Part shown: positions 45,301 through 57,327 of the stretch, one piece after another
How positions within the stretch are numbered: position 1 is the first letter of the stretch
How the letters are laid out: each line of letters starts with the position of its first letter
From: Juglans regia
Lineage: Eukaryota; Streptophyta; Magnoliopsida; Fagales; Juglandaceae
Length of the DNA stretch: 64,000 nt
Reading direction: 5' to 3'
NCBI RefSeq assembly: GCF_001411555.2
Contig: NC_049903.1
Span: 30,669,083-30,733,082, forward strand
Notes under the pieces: model-generated
Databases searched by the model: none
Told to the model about the DNA's origin: nothing
Seen by the model: the letters and a program-made list of their open reading frames with translations, nothing else
Made by a program: the position numbers and the translations under genes

Positions 45301-46202
45301 TGAATATGTACAGCGCCGAATCAGGAGACCTTTCTCTGTTTCAGAAGTAGAAGCATTGGTTCAGGCAGTTGAGAAACTTGGAACTGGAAGGTTTGTTCAT
45401 GGTTACCCTTGTTGCTTTGGTTCAGAATGTGAGTTGCATCTTATTGAGTTAAGCACTTCACTTGGGTTGCAGGTGGCGTGATGTTAAATTGCGAGCTTTT
45501 GATAGTGCAAATCATCGGACTTATGTGGATTTAAAGGTGAGTGATTCAGCTGAGTTTGTAGACTTAGATGAGTGGTTCATTTGAAAGTTCCGCCACATCC
45601 CGGTGTGTTTTTTGTTTTGTTTTGTTAATATTGTAGTGGTAAAATGCCCTTTAGGGAGTGTGACTGTGTTTAACCATTTGATGATGCAATCCTCGCATCT
45701 CACCCTCCTCCATCCCTCTTGTCTTCATTCTACCATTTTATATGCGGGTTTCTTTTACTTTCAGATCTTTTATTTACCTGTTTATTATTTGTAATATTGT
45801 AGCACTTTCTAGACGAGATGCCCGGATATTGCCACTTTTGGGTTTAGTTTTTTGCCATAACCTATCTAATTTTTGCCAAATTTTCTGCTGTGGGAGTTGA
45901 AACTTAGCTTAGTTGTGCAGTTGTTGAACTACCTACAAGGCTTTGATTACGTCATTCTATGCTATTGTAAATTTATTGCATATTGTTGTGCTGTGCCAAT
46001 GAAATGATATGTTGAAATAACGATGCAGGATAAATGGAAGACATTAGTGCACACAGCAAGAATCTCCCCTCAGCAGAGGAGGGGAGAGCCTGTTCCACAA
46101 GAACTTTTAGACAGGGTGCTAGCTACCCATGCCTACTGGTCACAGCATCAGACTAGGCAAGGCAACAGCTCAAAACAGCTTTCTGAGGGCTTGGCTTCTT
46201 GA
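42307..46202 (+). CDS. Telomere repeat-binding Myb protein with ubiquitin-like domain (TRP/TRFL type)
   Basis: Nine coding exons: 42307-42378, 42478-43315, 43567-43755, 43861-43920, 44001-44080, 44730-44968, 45106-45390, 45473-45536, 46029-46202. Together they give 667 codons (666 aa). The start MRSLEYNFTGYQVPVIPRASR matches the conserved family N-terminus, which fixes the ATG. GRGPIRKK and IRAFEILASVAGTLLQE follow. Residues about 387-470 (LSIKSFKVPELFIEIPATA, NGLHVGILLQGK, NKTLLQTGI) form the ubiquitin-like domain. Residues about 562-618 form the Myb domain (RRPFSVSEVEALVQAVEKLG, GRWRDVK) with the telomere-specific VDLKDKWK. Such proteins bind double-stranded plant telomere repeats in the nucleus and affect telomere length. 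All joins keep frame. The 5' leader probably has at least one intron, with an acceptor before 42257. The exon 4 acceptor is a CAGCAG tandem. Confidence 0.93.
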
Positions 46203-47086
46203 GAAATACAAAGGAGCGTGTAGATCAGAAGAAAGGGTATGAGTTCAGATCTGTTGTAATGTAAAAAAAAAGATCAATTATATCTCCTTCTCCATGCGAA
46301 GTGATTGGTCCTCTCTGTACATGATTTGTTGAAGAAGTGCCAACATGCCTAAGAGAAATGACAAAGTAGATCAGTGTTAATCTCTGGGATGTAAAAAGTT
46401 GATGATGTCTTGCTGCAAGCAATTGTGTTGTAGATTCTCAAGTGTTGTCGTTCTCTATTGTATATTATACTATTTTAAGTCCATGTCCATGTCTATGTCA
46501 AAGGAGCTGTATTTTTACTGACCCTGAAATCTTTTAGCGTGTATGTTGATGGATGCCTAAAACTCAAACCAACTCAAAACTCCTGTAAACCGAAACAAAG
46601 TCCACACCTTTACTCCTTTAGTCTTCTCTTATTTAAAACCATGAATCCACCACAGCCCACGGTTTCCTCATTGCAGGGAAAAATAGCCTACACATTAGCA
46701 CAAGGACTCATAATCAAACGACTCCTAGGATTCCTATCTAGTCTCTGCAATCACGTGTATTAATAGTGATATCTATATGAGAAAATTATTTTTTTAATAA
46801 TGAATTCTACATTTTCTAAAATATATATATATATATATATACGAGACTTATATATCTTATGATTGTATCTAATATTACACTGATATGAGGCATGTTTGTT
46901 GAATTTGTATGTTTGTTGTTCCAATAAAATTCTTAATTTATCTTGTCACCCAAAACTTGCAATTATTAAATTAAAAAGGTCGAAGTTTTATAATATAATT
47001 GTGTACCATTTTTATGAATTGATCTTTTGCAACCATAGTATTTGATTACATTTTATCTTATTTTAAAAAATAATAAGTATCAATGC
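46203..47086. other. 3' region and spacer
   Basis: The telomere-binding gene's 3' UTR probably covers the first 250-300 bp. A (TA)n run lies at 46822-46842. No gene was seen. Confidence 0.55.
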
Positions 47087-47489
47087 CAATGTTTTGAATA
47101 TCGTATCCGACGCTGTACCGGTCAAGGTACTGGAACGAAATATTTCGATACCGATACAGTTTCGGAATAACATTTCGAAATAATGGATATATAAATAAAT
47201 TATATTCTAAAATTATATTCCAAAATAATAGTCTATATATAAATAAATTATATATAAATATATATATATTATAAATAGTCTAATCTGAATTGGGAGTTAA
47301 AAAATAAGTTTGTAATTTGAAAAAATGAAAAAAAAAAAATACTGGCTGAAATATCAGTCGGTACCGGCCGAAATTGAGGCCGATACGTCCTGTACTTGCC
47401 GGTACGGTCGGTATTTTGATCGGTACGAAATAGATATAGTACAAAATTTCAGCCGTACCGGCTTTTATTGTACAAAATTCACAACTATG
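47087..47489. mobile_element. 403-bp non-autonomous hAT-like element, perfect 8-bp TSD
   Basis: Flanked by ATCAATGC at 47079-47086 and 47490-47497. The left end CAATGTTTTGAATATCGTA matches the reversed right end CATAGTTGTGAATTTTGTA at 14 of 19 bases. Subterminal CGGTAC/GTACCG motifs crowd both sides (47116-47130 and 47360-47465). No coding capacity. The left end resembles that of the element at 24438, so both belong to one family. Confidence 0.85.
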
Positions 47490-48927
47490 ATCAATGCTAC
47501 AAAATCTTAAATTTTAATTTGAAAATAAAAAGGCATTATATAAGAGTAGAGCAGTGATACGTACAGTCTTCAAATGAGGACAACATTATAAGTCTAGTCA
47601 ATTTTATCTTTAAATTTTTTTAAAATTATAATAATATCCTTATCAAAATGATATTTTTTTCTATTTAATAAAAAATTATAGTCTCCAAACAAAAATTGCA
47701 AATAAAATTTTTCACAAAAGTATCGTATAAATTGTAAAGAAAATCATGACTTTTGTGGATGATATACACCTAATCAGTAGCCTTACTCATTATATTACAG
47801 AACATGGTCATGTTCTGTTTTTTAATTAGCATAAGTAGATCCAAACTCAACATCAACCAAACAAAAATATTCTGCTTACTTGAAAATAAGTATTTGATTT
47901 TCGATTTTTAATTGAAAATAATTATTTAATTTTTGATCGATTCAGATTGAATTGACTAATTGTCGGAATCAAATTAATTTTATTTATTTATTTATTTATC
48001 TATTATAAATATCGTCTGCTTATAGAAGATAGGTAGAGAAATTACATACAACAATCTCATATTATAATTATAATACTATAAACTTGAACAAAATAATATT
48101 AATTAATAAAAATTTTCAACCCACAAAGGACATGGCAGGTAATTTAGATTTTTTAAAAATTAAATAAAATATTATTAAAATATATTTTTTTAATATTATT
48201 TTTATTTTATGAAACTGGATAAGACCTTAATCTTATCGTGCGAGTGGGATGCATCGCTGTCTCATTTATCTCGTTTGTTCATGGCAAACGAGCGATTGAT
48301 TGAGATTCGTTTCTCAAGACTATGTAATTTCTAAGAATAATGATATACTTATAATTATAATTTTTTTATGATTTTACATATTTATTTAATAATAAATTAA
48401 TATAATCATTTCAGCTCATTAAAAATTATTTTATTTATATATAATTATTATTCATCTAAAATATATTATTTGTAGATTCTAAAATTTCATTTTCATTCTA
48501 TATTTTTCTTTTTTTAAGAAATTCGGAAATGGAAAACGAGAGTGCTGCTTTTAAAAGTGAAGGCGACTGTTTGACTGGCTATAGGTCGTCGTCAAATGAG
48601 ACAAAATCGTCGTTTCGACATGGAAACGCGTCGTTCAGGGAATGCATGTGGCCCTGTAGTCTGTAGAGCTAAGACTCCAAAGTCCACAGTGCCATTATCT
48701 AGAGAAGGACAGGACTCCCAGTCGGGTTTTGAGATTTTGACGGGCTATAGCCGGTAACCTATATACCGGACAACAGGTCAATGGCTGTGATCGATGATCC
48801 ACTTACCTCGGACTGAGCTCACTTTTACTCTCAGAAACTAACAACACACAAATTCGTAAGACGTCCTGCTCTCTTACAGTTTCTCCACTGCTCTGTCTCT
48901 CTGTCTCTCATCTAGGGTTTCTCTGAG
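47490..48927. other. AT-rich spacer, then promoter and first leader exon of the GRAS gene
   Basis: 48140-48215 holds a fragment like the MITE repeats (AAATAAAATATTATTAAAATAT). From about 48540 the base content rises. CTATATA near 48770 is a possible TATA box, and CT-rich leader sequence follows to a GT donor at 48928. Confidence 0.5.
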
Positions 48928-49317
48928 GTACGCTTTACTCTTCTATGCTTCACTGTAAGGGAAGTCTAACGCGCCACTTCTCATCTTCTAGGTTTTAGAA
49001 GCTGTTCCATTCTCGTATTAAATTTTTCTACAATGGTTTCAGGCTTAAGAAAGAGTGGCGATTTCTTCTTGGATTTTGATGATATTCTCTTCTTAATTCT
49101 GCAACTTCCATGGTTTGTTTTTGAAATCCGAAAACATAGAGTTTGTTGATTTGCTTTTGGAGGTGTTAATGTTTGTTTTAATAGCTTTCTAGGATTGAAG
49201 GAAGCGTGTTTTGTTTGGTTGGGGATCAAAGCAACCAGAGGTCATTTGGAACAGAAATCTCGGGTTTGGTTTTGAAATTCAAATTTATTGAGCTTTCCTT
49301 TTCGATTCTTGAGGCAG
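48928..49317 (+). other. Likely 5' UTR intron of the GRAS gene
   Basis: The donor CTGAG/GTACGC and acceptor GAGGCAG/AGTTC fit plant splice rules, and the interval is T-rich. A leader intron before a single coding exon is common in this GRAS subgroup. Inferred from sequence only. Confidence 0.5.
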
Positions 49318-49344
49318 AGTTCTGACTGAGGCTCTGGAAAATAG

Positions 49345-49359
49345 ATGACTTCTGATTGA
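49345..49359 (+). promoter_or_regulatory. Four-codon upstream ORF in the GRAS leader
   Basis: ATG ACT TCT GAT TGA ends 15 bp before the main ATG at 49375. Such a minimal uORF could reduce initiation at the main start or let scanning ribosomes reinitiate at 49381. Confidence 0.45.
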
Positions 49360-49374
49360 GCTTGTGTAAAATAG

Positions 49375-51627
49375 ATGACAATGGATTCGCGTGCTAGGGG
49401 GTTTTCGGGTTCCACTCATGGAATGGGATTGGCAAATCAATCTTCTTCGGTTCATTCTAATCAAAACCTTATTTCTGGACCCAGATTGGAAAATCCCTTT
49501 CTAGATCACAAGCCTAGGGGGTTTCATTATCTTCAACCAGATCAGGCACCGAGTTATATAGCCCCGAGCTTGGATGAGGCCCAGGGGGAGGATTCCCCCG
49601 AGGACTGTGACTTTTCCGATGCTGTTTTGGGATTCATAAGTCAGATACTAATGGAAGAAGGCGTGGAGGACAAGACTTGCATGCTTCAGGATTCTTTGGA
49701 ACTTCAAGCTGCTGAGAAACCCTTCTATGAGTTGCTTGGGAAAAAATACCCCCCTTCCCCGCTTCATAGAACAAATGATACCAATGGAAATAGGGAGAGC
49801 CCAGATGATGATCGCGATGTATATCATGGTAATTATGCCAGCAGTACTAATAGTAGTAGCTGTTTTGGTGATAATTCCTTGATTCAAAATCACGGAGAAT
49901 ATACCTCCCAATTACAGAACTCGTATAGAAATTCAAATGGTATGATCAGTAGTGTGGATGGATTTGTAGATTTTCCCAGTAGTACTCTTCAGGTGCCTGA
50001 TTCAAATAGTGAGAATCATTCTGTTTGGCAATTCAGGAAAGGGTTTGAAGAGGCTAGTAAGTTTCTTCCTCCCAGAAGTGAGTTTTTTTTAAACTTGGAG
50101 GCAAATGAGTTGTTATTACAGAAGCCAAAGGCAGTGAGTAGCAAGGAGGAGGTCAAGGTGGAGATGGAGGAGGGGGAGTACTCACCGACTGGGTCAAGAG
50201 GAAAGAAGCATCCTCATGGAGGGGAGGACAATAATACAGAAGATGAGAGGAGTAGTAAGCTAGCTGCTGTGTATGTTGAATCAACTCTACGGTCTAAGAT
50301 GTTTGATATGGTGTTGTTGTGTAGTGTAGGGGAAGGTAAGGCCAAGTTGACAGCCCTTCAGGAGACATTGCAGAACGGGAAAAGCAAAAATGTACAGCAA
50401 AATGGAATAAGCAAAACTGTGCCTCGGAACAGGCAATCGAAAGGGTCTAATGGTGGAAGAAGAAGTGGTAAGAAACAAAGAGGCAACAAGGACGTGGTGG
50501 ATTTGAGAACTCTCCTTATTCATTGTTCCCAAGCCGTTGCAGCTGATGACCAGAGGAGTGCAAATGAAATGCTAAAGCAGATCAGGCAGCACTCTTCTCC
50601 TTTTGGGGATGGAAATCAAAGATTGGCCCATATCTTTGCTGATGGCCTTGAGGCACGATTGGCTGGCACTGGTAGCCAGATATATAAAGGTCTAGTTAAT
50701 AAAAGAACACCTGCTGCTGATGTCTTGAATGCTTACCATCTATACCTTGCCGCATGCCCGTTTAGGAAGATTTCCAATTTTATATCAAATAAGACGATAA
50801 GGAATGAAGCCGTGGATACAACATGTCTCCATGTCATAGACTTTGGTATCCTTTATGGTTTCCAATGGCCCACCCTTATTCAGCGGCTCTCATGGAGACC
50901 TGGTGGGCCCCCAAAGCTTCGGATTACTGGAATAGATTATCCCCAACCTGGATTTCGGCCAGCAGAGCGAGTTGAGGAAACTGGACGTCGCTTGGCAACT
51001 TATGCTGAGAGTTTCAATGTGCCATTTGAGTATCATGCCATAGCAAAGAAATGGGAAACCATTCGAATTGAGGAACTTAAAATTAACAAGGATGAGTTCA
51101 TTGTTGTAAACTGCTTGTATCGAGGTAAGAACTTGCATGATGAATCCGTGTCAGTTGACAGTTCAAGAGATATCTTCCTCAATTTGGTGAGGAAGATCAA
51201 TCCAGATATTTTCGTCCATGGGGTTGTTAATGGTGCATTCAATGCCCCCTTTTTCGTTACGCGGTTTCGAGAGGCATTGTTTCACTATTCTGCACTGTTT
51301 GATATGCTCGAAACTGTTGTACCTCACGAGGATCGTGAAAGGATGCTGCTTGAGAAAGAAATCTTTGGTAGGGAGGCTTTGAATGTCATAGCATGTGAAG
51401 GCTGGGAGAGAGTGGAGAGGCCCGAGACATACAAGCAATGGCAAGTCCGAAACCTAAGGGCTGGGTTTGCCCAGCTGCCTTTTGACCGGGAGCTTGTGGA
51501 GATGGCAATGGATAAGGTGAGGTCCAGCTACCACAAGGATTTCGTCATTGATGAAGATAGTCGGTGGCTGTTGCAAGGATGGAAGGGGCGAACCACCTAT
51601 GCCCTTTCTTGTTGGAAACCGGCTTAG
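49375..51627 (+). CDS. GRAS transcription regulator, SCL14/LISCL subgroup
   Basis: A single uninterrupted coding exon of 750 aa, the normal size for LISCL proteins. The first ATG gives MTMDSRARGF. The family usually starts at MD, so 49381 is equally likely. The variable N-terminal half is acidic and Ser/Asn-rich (EDSPEDCDFSDAVLGFISQ, QFRKGFEEASKFLP, EVKVEMEEGEYSPTGSRGKK), typical of LISCL activation regions. The GRAS domain spans about 374-750: leucine repeat I (VDLRTLLIHCSQAVAADDQR), the VHIID-type motif LHVIDFGILYGFQWP at about 485, PFYRE region (LFHYSALFDMLE, about 640), and the SAW end RWLLQGWKGRTTYALSCWKP. LISCL members act in the nucleus with bZIP TGA factors in stress and detoxification responses. 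Open throughout, no defect seen. Confidence 0.95.
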   Translation: MTMDSRARGFSGSTHGMGLANQSSSVHSNQNLISGPRLENPFLDHKPRGFHYLQPDQAPSYIAPSLDEAQGEDSPEDCDFSDAVLGFISQILMEEGVEDKTCMLQDSLELQAAEKPFYELLGKKYPPSPLHRTNDTNGNRESPDDDRDVYHGNYASSTNSSSCFGDNSLIQNHGEYTSQLQNSYRNSNGMISSVDGFVDFPSSTLQVPDSNSENHSVWQFRKGFEEASKFLPPRSEFFLNLEANELLLQKPKAVSSKEEVKVEMEEGEYSPTGSRGKKHPHGGEDNNTEDERSSKLAAVYVESTLRSKMFDMVLLCSVGEGKAKLTALQETLQNGKSKNVQQNGISKTVPRNRQSKGSNGGRRSGKKQRGNKDVVDLRTLLIHCSQAVAADDQRSANEMLKQIRQHSSPFGDGNQRLAHIFADGLEARLAGTGSQIYKGLVNKRTPAADVLNAYHLYLAACPFRKISNFISNKTIRNEAVDTTCLHVIDFGILYGFQWPTLIQRLSWRPGGPPKLRITGIDYPQPGFRPAERVEETGRRLATYAESFNVPFEYHAIAKKWETIRIEELKINKDEFIVVNCLYRGKNLHDESVSVDSSRDIFLNLVRKINPDIFVHGVVNGAFNAPFFVTRFREALFHYSALFDMLETVVPHEDRERMLLEKEIFGREALNVIACEGWERVERPETYKQWQVRNLRAGFAQLPFDRELVEMAMDKVRSSYHKDFVIDEDSRWLLQGWKGRTTYALSCWKPA

Positions 51628-52886
51628 TGAACTTGACAGGCACACTTACTAATTGGCCTTCCTCTCGTCTCCTTGGCATTTGAAACTGGTGATTGAGCTC
51701 CCAAGGCAATACTGCTAGTTGATTCTTTTTTGTTTTACCAATATGCCTTTTGCAGTTGCTGTCATCTGTGATTTATCTGCTTACTTTATAATTGAGTAAT
51801 TGGTAACCTGGCAGTTATATGTGGTCAGACTGGAGAGATGGTTGTTGGGTAAAGCAGGGGTATGCAGTCACTTGTAGAAAGACTTGCAGATTTTAGTTAT
51901 AGCCCTTTGTCACCACAAATGCTGTATTTTAACAAAGCTTCCTGAGTCTGTCCAATCGGTTATTGAATGTTGTCTAATGCACATAGTCAACTTCACATTA
52001 ACATGTAAGGGATGAAACTCATGCAACAGGGTTATTAATGAAATAATAGTTTATTTTCCCCTGGGGAGGGGGCTCTTGTTTGCTGCTGATATTGTTAAGA
52101 ACCATCTCTTCCCTTCTTTCTGTCATGAGCAAAACTGTTAGCTGTTTGCTGAATTGGATTACTTTTTTATGCAATTATAAGCTCCTCGCATCTTTTCATG
52201 CGGAATGTGATGGAGCTCTGTCATTCTTGCATGGGCCATTGTGTTCAACATTTTTCCTCGTGCTTCATGTCATTGCAGTATGTATTGTTGTTTTTTCTCC
52301 TCAACAATCATCATAATAGGCATGTTTACATGTAAGTTGTAATAATTAAGAGGTTGAAGCCAACATGTACGTTCGTGATCCTTCTTGCGTTGATTCTTCT
52401 TGTCTCGCGCAAATTGCGGTCTCTGTCACCAAGAAGTACTTTTATTTTTGTCTTCTTGTTCAAAAGATTCAAGGTCTGGTATGGGGCCTTTTGTAATCTT
52501 TGATGGATAATAATATGTTAATGCGAAAACCGTACATTTTTATTTTCTTTCCTTTCCTTCTTGAAAACCAATATTTGTTTTAAAATAAACAAAACAAGTT
52601 GGATTGGGAGATAGGAAATTTATCTCCAGACATTCCTCATACGAGGTTGACAAATATCATCGGTCTTTAAGTTGTTTACAGCTTGTGAGAACGAGCATTT
52701 TGAGTTAAAGCTTTTGAGTCTTCATTGGTTGGGAGGTTTATGTATTTTTTTTTTTTTTGGGCAGTGGCTAACGAGTTTGGCTACTTATCATCTTTACACA
52801 TTATATTCTTTTTTTGTTAATTTTTTTTAGTTTTATTCTTCCTAAACTAATTAAATTTTCTACTTATCATCTATACACCACAAATT
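51628..52886. other. GRAS 3' region and spacer
   Basis: The 3' UTR likely extends several hundred bases. After about 52560 the DNA is T-rich spacer up to the copia insertion. No further gene was seen. Confidence 0.55.
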
Positions 52887-53288
52887 TGTTGGGGAAATCA
52901 ACACAGCGGAAGGGATAAAAGCGGTAATAAAAGAGTACACTCATGCACTCAGTGACACCAAAAATTTAACGTGGTTCGGCAATTGCCTACATCCACAGAA
53001 AAGAGCTTCACTAGTAAATAGTGGAACACAAGAAAATATTACAGAGGAGGAGGATCACACTCTACTCAACTCAACTCTCTTCTTTTCTCTCAGAGCTCTC
53101 TCGGCTCTCTCTCTTTTCTTTTCTCTTTGGGTGTCTGAGACTCTCGCCAGAAGCCTCAATTTATAGATGCATTGTTTTACATATGAATGCATTTATTATT
53201 GCATTCAATGGACAGTTGAGAGTTGGGCGTTAGGGGTTAAGCAGCAAGCAGTCATTGTTGACTGCTTGCTTGGGCAGGGATTTCAACA
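52887..53288 (-). repeat. 3' LTR of the young copia element
   Basis: 402 bp. It carries a 24-bp block at 53245-53268, CAAGCAGTCA-TTGT-TGACTGCTTG, that is absent from the other LTR and forms a perfect 10-bp-stem hairpin. Confidence 0.97.
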
Positions 53289-53313
53289 ATTCTCCCCCTC
53301 CATGCCCATTTAC

Positions 53314-56300
53314 CTAGATGCTCTCCATCCCAACTATGTCTCTGCATAGCTCAAGCTTCTCACTTGTAACCACCTTCGTCAGCATGTCTGCTGGATTCTC
53401 TTTCGTATGGATCTTCACAAGCTTCAACAGCTGTTGTTCCATCGCTTCGCGTATCCAATGATAGCGGATGTCAATATGCTTGGTGCGGGAGTGGTACATT
53501 GAATTCTTGCTCAAGTCTAGAGCACTTTGACTATCACAATGTACCTTGTAGTCCTCTTGACTAACTCCTAGTTCTTGGAGAAAACGCTTCATCCACAACA
53601 TCTCTTTCCCAGCTTCCGCTGCGGCAATGTACTCTGCCTCTGTTGTGGATAAAGCAACACACTTTTGCAACTTGGACTGCCAAGAGACAGCTCCTCCTGC
53701 AAAGGTGAAGAGAAATCCTGAAGTAGATTTCCTGCTATCCAGATCTCCTGCCATATCTGAATCTGTATAGCCTTCCAAAACTGGTTTAGCTCCCCCAAAA
53801 CACAAGCACATATTCGATGTACCTTTCAGGTACCTGAGAATCCACTTGACTGCTTCCCAATGATCATTTCCTGGATTTGAAAGGAATCTGCTCACCATGC
53901 CTACAGCATGAGCAATATCTGGTCTGGTACAAACCATTGCATACATTAGGCTTCCTACTGCTGAAGAGTAGGGGATTGCTTCCATTTCTTCAATCTCTTT
54001 CTTTGAAGAAGGACACGAGCTCTTGCTCAATTTGAAGTGGTTAGCAAGTGGAGTATTGACTGGCTTAGCATCTCCCATGTTGAAACGTCTAATGACCTGT
54101 TCAACATATTTTTGTTGTGATAGCCACACCCTTTTGACTTTCCTATCACGAACAATCTTCATGCCCAAAATTTGCTGTGCTGGGCCTAAGTCCTTCATGT
54201 CAAAGGACTTGGATAGTTCCTTCTTTAGTTTGTTAATCATGGACCTATCCTCACCAACGATTAACATATCATCAACGTAAAGAAGGAGTATGACAAACTT
54301 GTCATTCTGGAACCTTCGAACATAGACACACTGATCTGCAACAAGTCTCTTGTAACCATGACTCATCATGAATGAGTCGAACTTCTTGTACCATTGCCTC
54401 GGAGCTTGCTTGAGGCCATAGAGACTCTTCTTCAGCTTGCAGACTAAGTGATCTTTCCCTGGAGCTGCAAACCCTTCTGGTTGCTCCATATAGATCTCCT
54501 CCTCCAAATCTCCATGGAGAAAGGCTGTCTTCACATCCATCTGTTCGAGTTCCAAATTCAAGCTGGCTACCAATCCGAGTATGACTCGGATCGACATCAT
54601 TTTCACCACCGGAGAAAATATCTCGTCAAAGTCGATTCCCTTCTTCTGTTGGAATCCTTTGACAACCAATCTGGCCTTGTGCTTCATCAGCTTTCCTTGG
54701 CCATCTTTCTTCAGCTTGAACACCCATTTGTTCTTTAGGGCTTTCTTTCCTTCAGGAAGTTTCACCAACTCATAGGTCTGATTTTTCTGCAAAGAACTCA
54801 TCTCTTCTTGCATTGCCTGCACCCATAGGCTTCTATCAGCATGAGTTTGAACTTCCTGGAAGCTCTCTGGCTCCCCCTCATCAGTAAGCAGAATATAGTC
54901 TGATTCCGGATATCTCCTCGACGGAATCAGTAGGCGGCCTCTTGCCGATCTTCTTGGTTCATCAACCAAAGGAGGTTCGTCACCATCTAACCCTTGTGGT
55001 GGTACACCAGCTGCTGGTGGAGAGGATTCTTGCTCCCCCTGCTCGACACCCTGAGCTTCTTCTTCTGCTTCTGGATCTCGATCCTGCATTTCCTCATTAT
55101 CTGTGGCGGACTGTAATGGTGCAGGATTTGGAGTATCGGAACTAAGCTCTCTTGATGAAGCTTCAGTTCCTATGTTCTGGTTTTCATGGAACACAACGTC
55201 CCTACTTCTGACAATTTTCTTTGTCACTGGATCCCATAACTTGTATCCGAATTCTTCATCTCCATATCCAACAAAGATACATGGAGTTGACTTGACATCG
55301 AGCTTCTGTCTCAGCTCCTTGGATACGTGTGCAAAGGCTTTGCACCCAAACACTCTCAGGTGAGAGTAAGAGACATCTTTTCCAGACCAAACCTTCTCAG
55401 GAATTTCAAATTCCAGTGGTGCAGAAGGTGATCTGTTGATCAGGTAACAGGCAGCTAGAACAGCTTCACCCCAGAATGGCTTTGGTAACTTGGCCATACT
55501 GAGCATGCATCTTGTTCTTTCAATGATGGTCCGGTTCATTCTTTCGGCTACACCATTGTGCTGAGGGGTATATGGGACCGTCTTCTCATGTCGAATACCG
55601 CGATCAGCGCAGTATGCAGCGAACCTTTTGGAGACATATTCTCCTCCATTGTCCGTTCGCAGGCACTTCAACTTCTTTCCCGTCTCTCTTTCCACTAGGG
55701 TGTGGAAATTCTTGAAGTGCTCGAAGACCTGATCCTTTGACTTCAAAACATATACCCAGACTTTTCGTGAAGCATCATCAATGAATGTCACGAAATATCT
55801 GTTACCTCCCAATGACTCTTCTTCCATGGGACCACATACATCAGAGTGTACCAGACTCAACAACTCTGATCTTCTCTTCGTAGAGGATTTAAACGAGACT
55901 CTACATTGTTTGCCAAACAAACAGTACTCACAAGGGTTTAACGCTGTTCCTTTGGCAACTTTGATGAGTGCCTTCTTCGCAAGCGTATCCAACCCTTTCT
56001 CACCCATGTGTCCGAGTCTCTTGTGCCACAGATTCGGTGATGCCTCGTCTTCCACTGCATTGAGGCTATCAGAACCGATCTTCACATGGGTCTTGTACAA
56101 CGTACCGCAAATATGTCCTCGGGCGACAACCATGGCACCTTGTGACAGCTTCCAAGTGCCTTTGCTGAAGTAGCTGTCATAGCCCTGTCGATCAAGGGCT
56201 GTCCCGGAAATCAGGTTGAGCCGAAGGTCAGGAATGTATCGAACATCTTTCAACACCATGGTGCAACCAACGTTGGTTTTTATCTGCACTTCGCCAACTC

Positions 56301-57327
56301 CCACGATCTTCGAGGAACTGGCATTCCCCATCCTTACCGTACCAAAGTCTCCTGCTTTGTACGTAGTGAAAAATTCATTGTGGGAAGTGGCGTGGTATGA
56401 TGCTGCTGTGTCTACCACTCACTCAACATCATGGCTTGCAACGTGCAGACACGTCTCGTCACTGGTGGAGAGTATTGCCACATCTCCCGAAAGAGTGACA
56501 AGGGTTTCACCATCTTCTTTCTTCAACTTACTGCTTTGACCTTGCTCCCTTAAAAACTTGCGGCAGTGTTTCCTCATGTGGCCTTCTTTGCCACAATGGT
56601 AACATTTTATGTTACCCGTCTGCTGGTTCCTGCTGCTGCTGGACCTTCCACGTGGTTGAGGCTTCTCTTTGTTTCTGCCTCCACTTCTCCCTCTATCATT
56701 ACCTTGAGGCCTTTCTCTACTCTCGGTGACAAGGGCATGAGTTTGATTCATGCTTGTCTCTTTTCGTCTGGCCTCCTCATTAAACAGAGCATCCTTAACC
56801 ATCGTCATGGTAAGTTTGCCATCTGGAGTAGAGTTACTTAGGGAGACCACCAGAGTCTCCCAACTGTCTGGTAATGAACTGAGAAGTAGCAGGACTTGTT
56901 CTTCATCGCCAAGATTCAGGTTGACGGACCCGAGCTGGTTAACTAGGTTTTGAAACTCGCTAGTATGCTCGGCAACAGAGGTATCGCTTTTCAACTTCAA
57001 GTTAACAAGCCGTCTCATCAAGAGGGCCTTGTTTCGAGCAGTTTTAGCCTGATACATATCCTCTAACTTTTTCCAGAGGTTATATGCATCCGTCTCCTGG
57101 GCCACGTGGTGAAAAACACTATGGTCAATCCATTGCCTGATCTGACCAATAGTCTTCTTGTGCATCTTTCTCCACACTTGATCCGTAACTTCATCTGGCT
57201 TCTTCCCTTCATCTTCCAAAGGGTCAAACAGATCTTTACAGTTCAAGAGATCCTCCATTCGAGGTCTCCAAAGACTGTAGTTTGAGGCAGTCAGCTTTAT
57301 CATGGCGCCTGATGCTGAATCCTCCAT
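53314..57327 (-). pseudogene. Copia gag-pol, single frame with one in-frame TGA
   Basis: One frame of 1,338 codons from the ATG at 57327 (MEDSASGAMIKL) to the stop at 53314, interrupted only by TGA at 56421-56419. Gag (first 302 aa): UBN2 domain and CCHC knuckle CYHCGKEGHMRKHC. After the TGA: aspartic protease (VVDTAAS), GAG-pre-integrase zinc finger (WHKRLGHMG, CEYCLFGKQC), integrase core with FIDDAS, TDNGGEY and AERMNRT (the DD35E triad), RT with YVDD (54268-54279), and RNase H (LSTTEAEYIAA). Family members normally have Trp at the TGA site, so a single TGG-to-TGA change is inferred. All other catalytic motifs are intact. Occasional stop read-through cannot be excluded from sequence. Confidence 0.93.
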
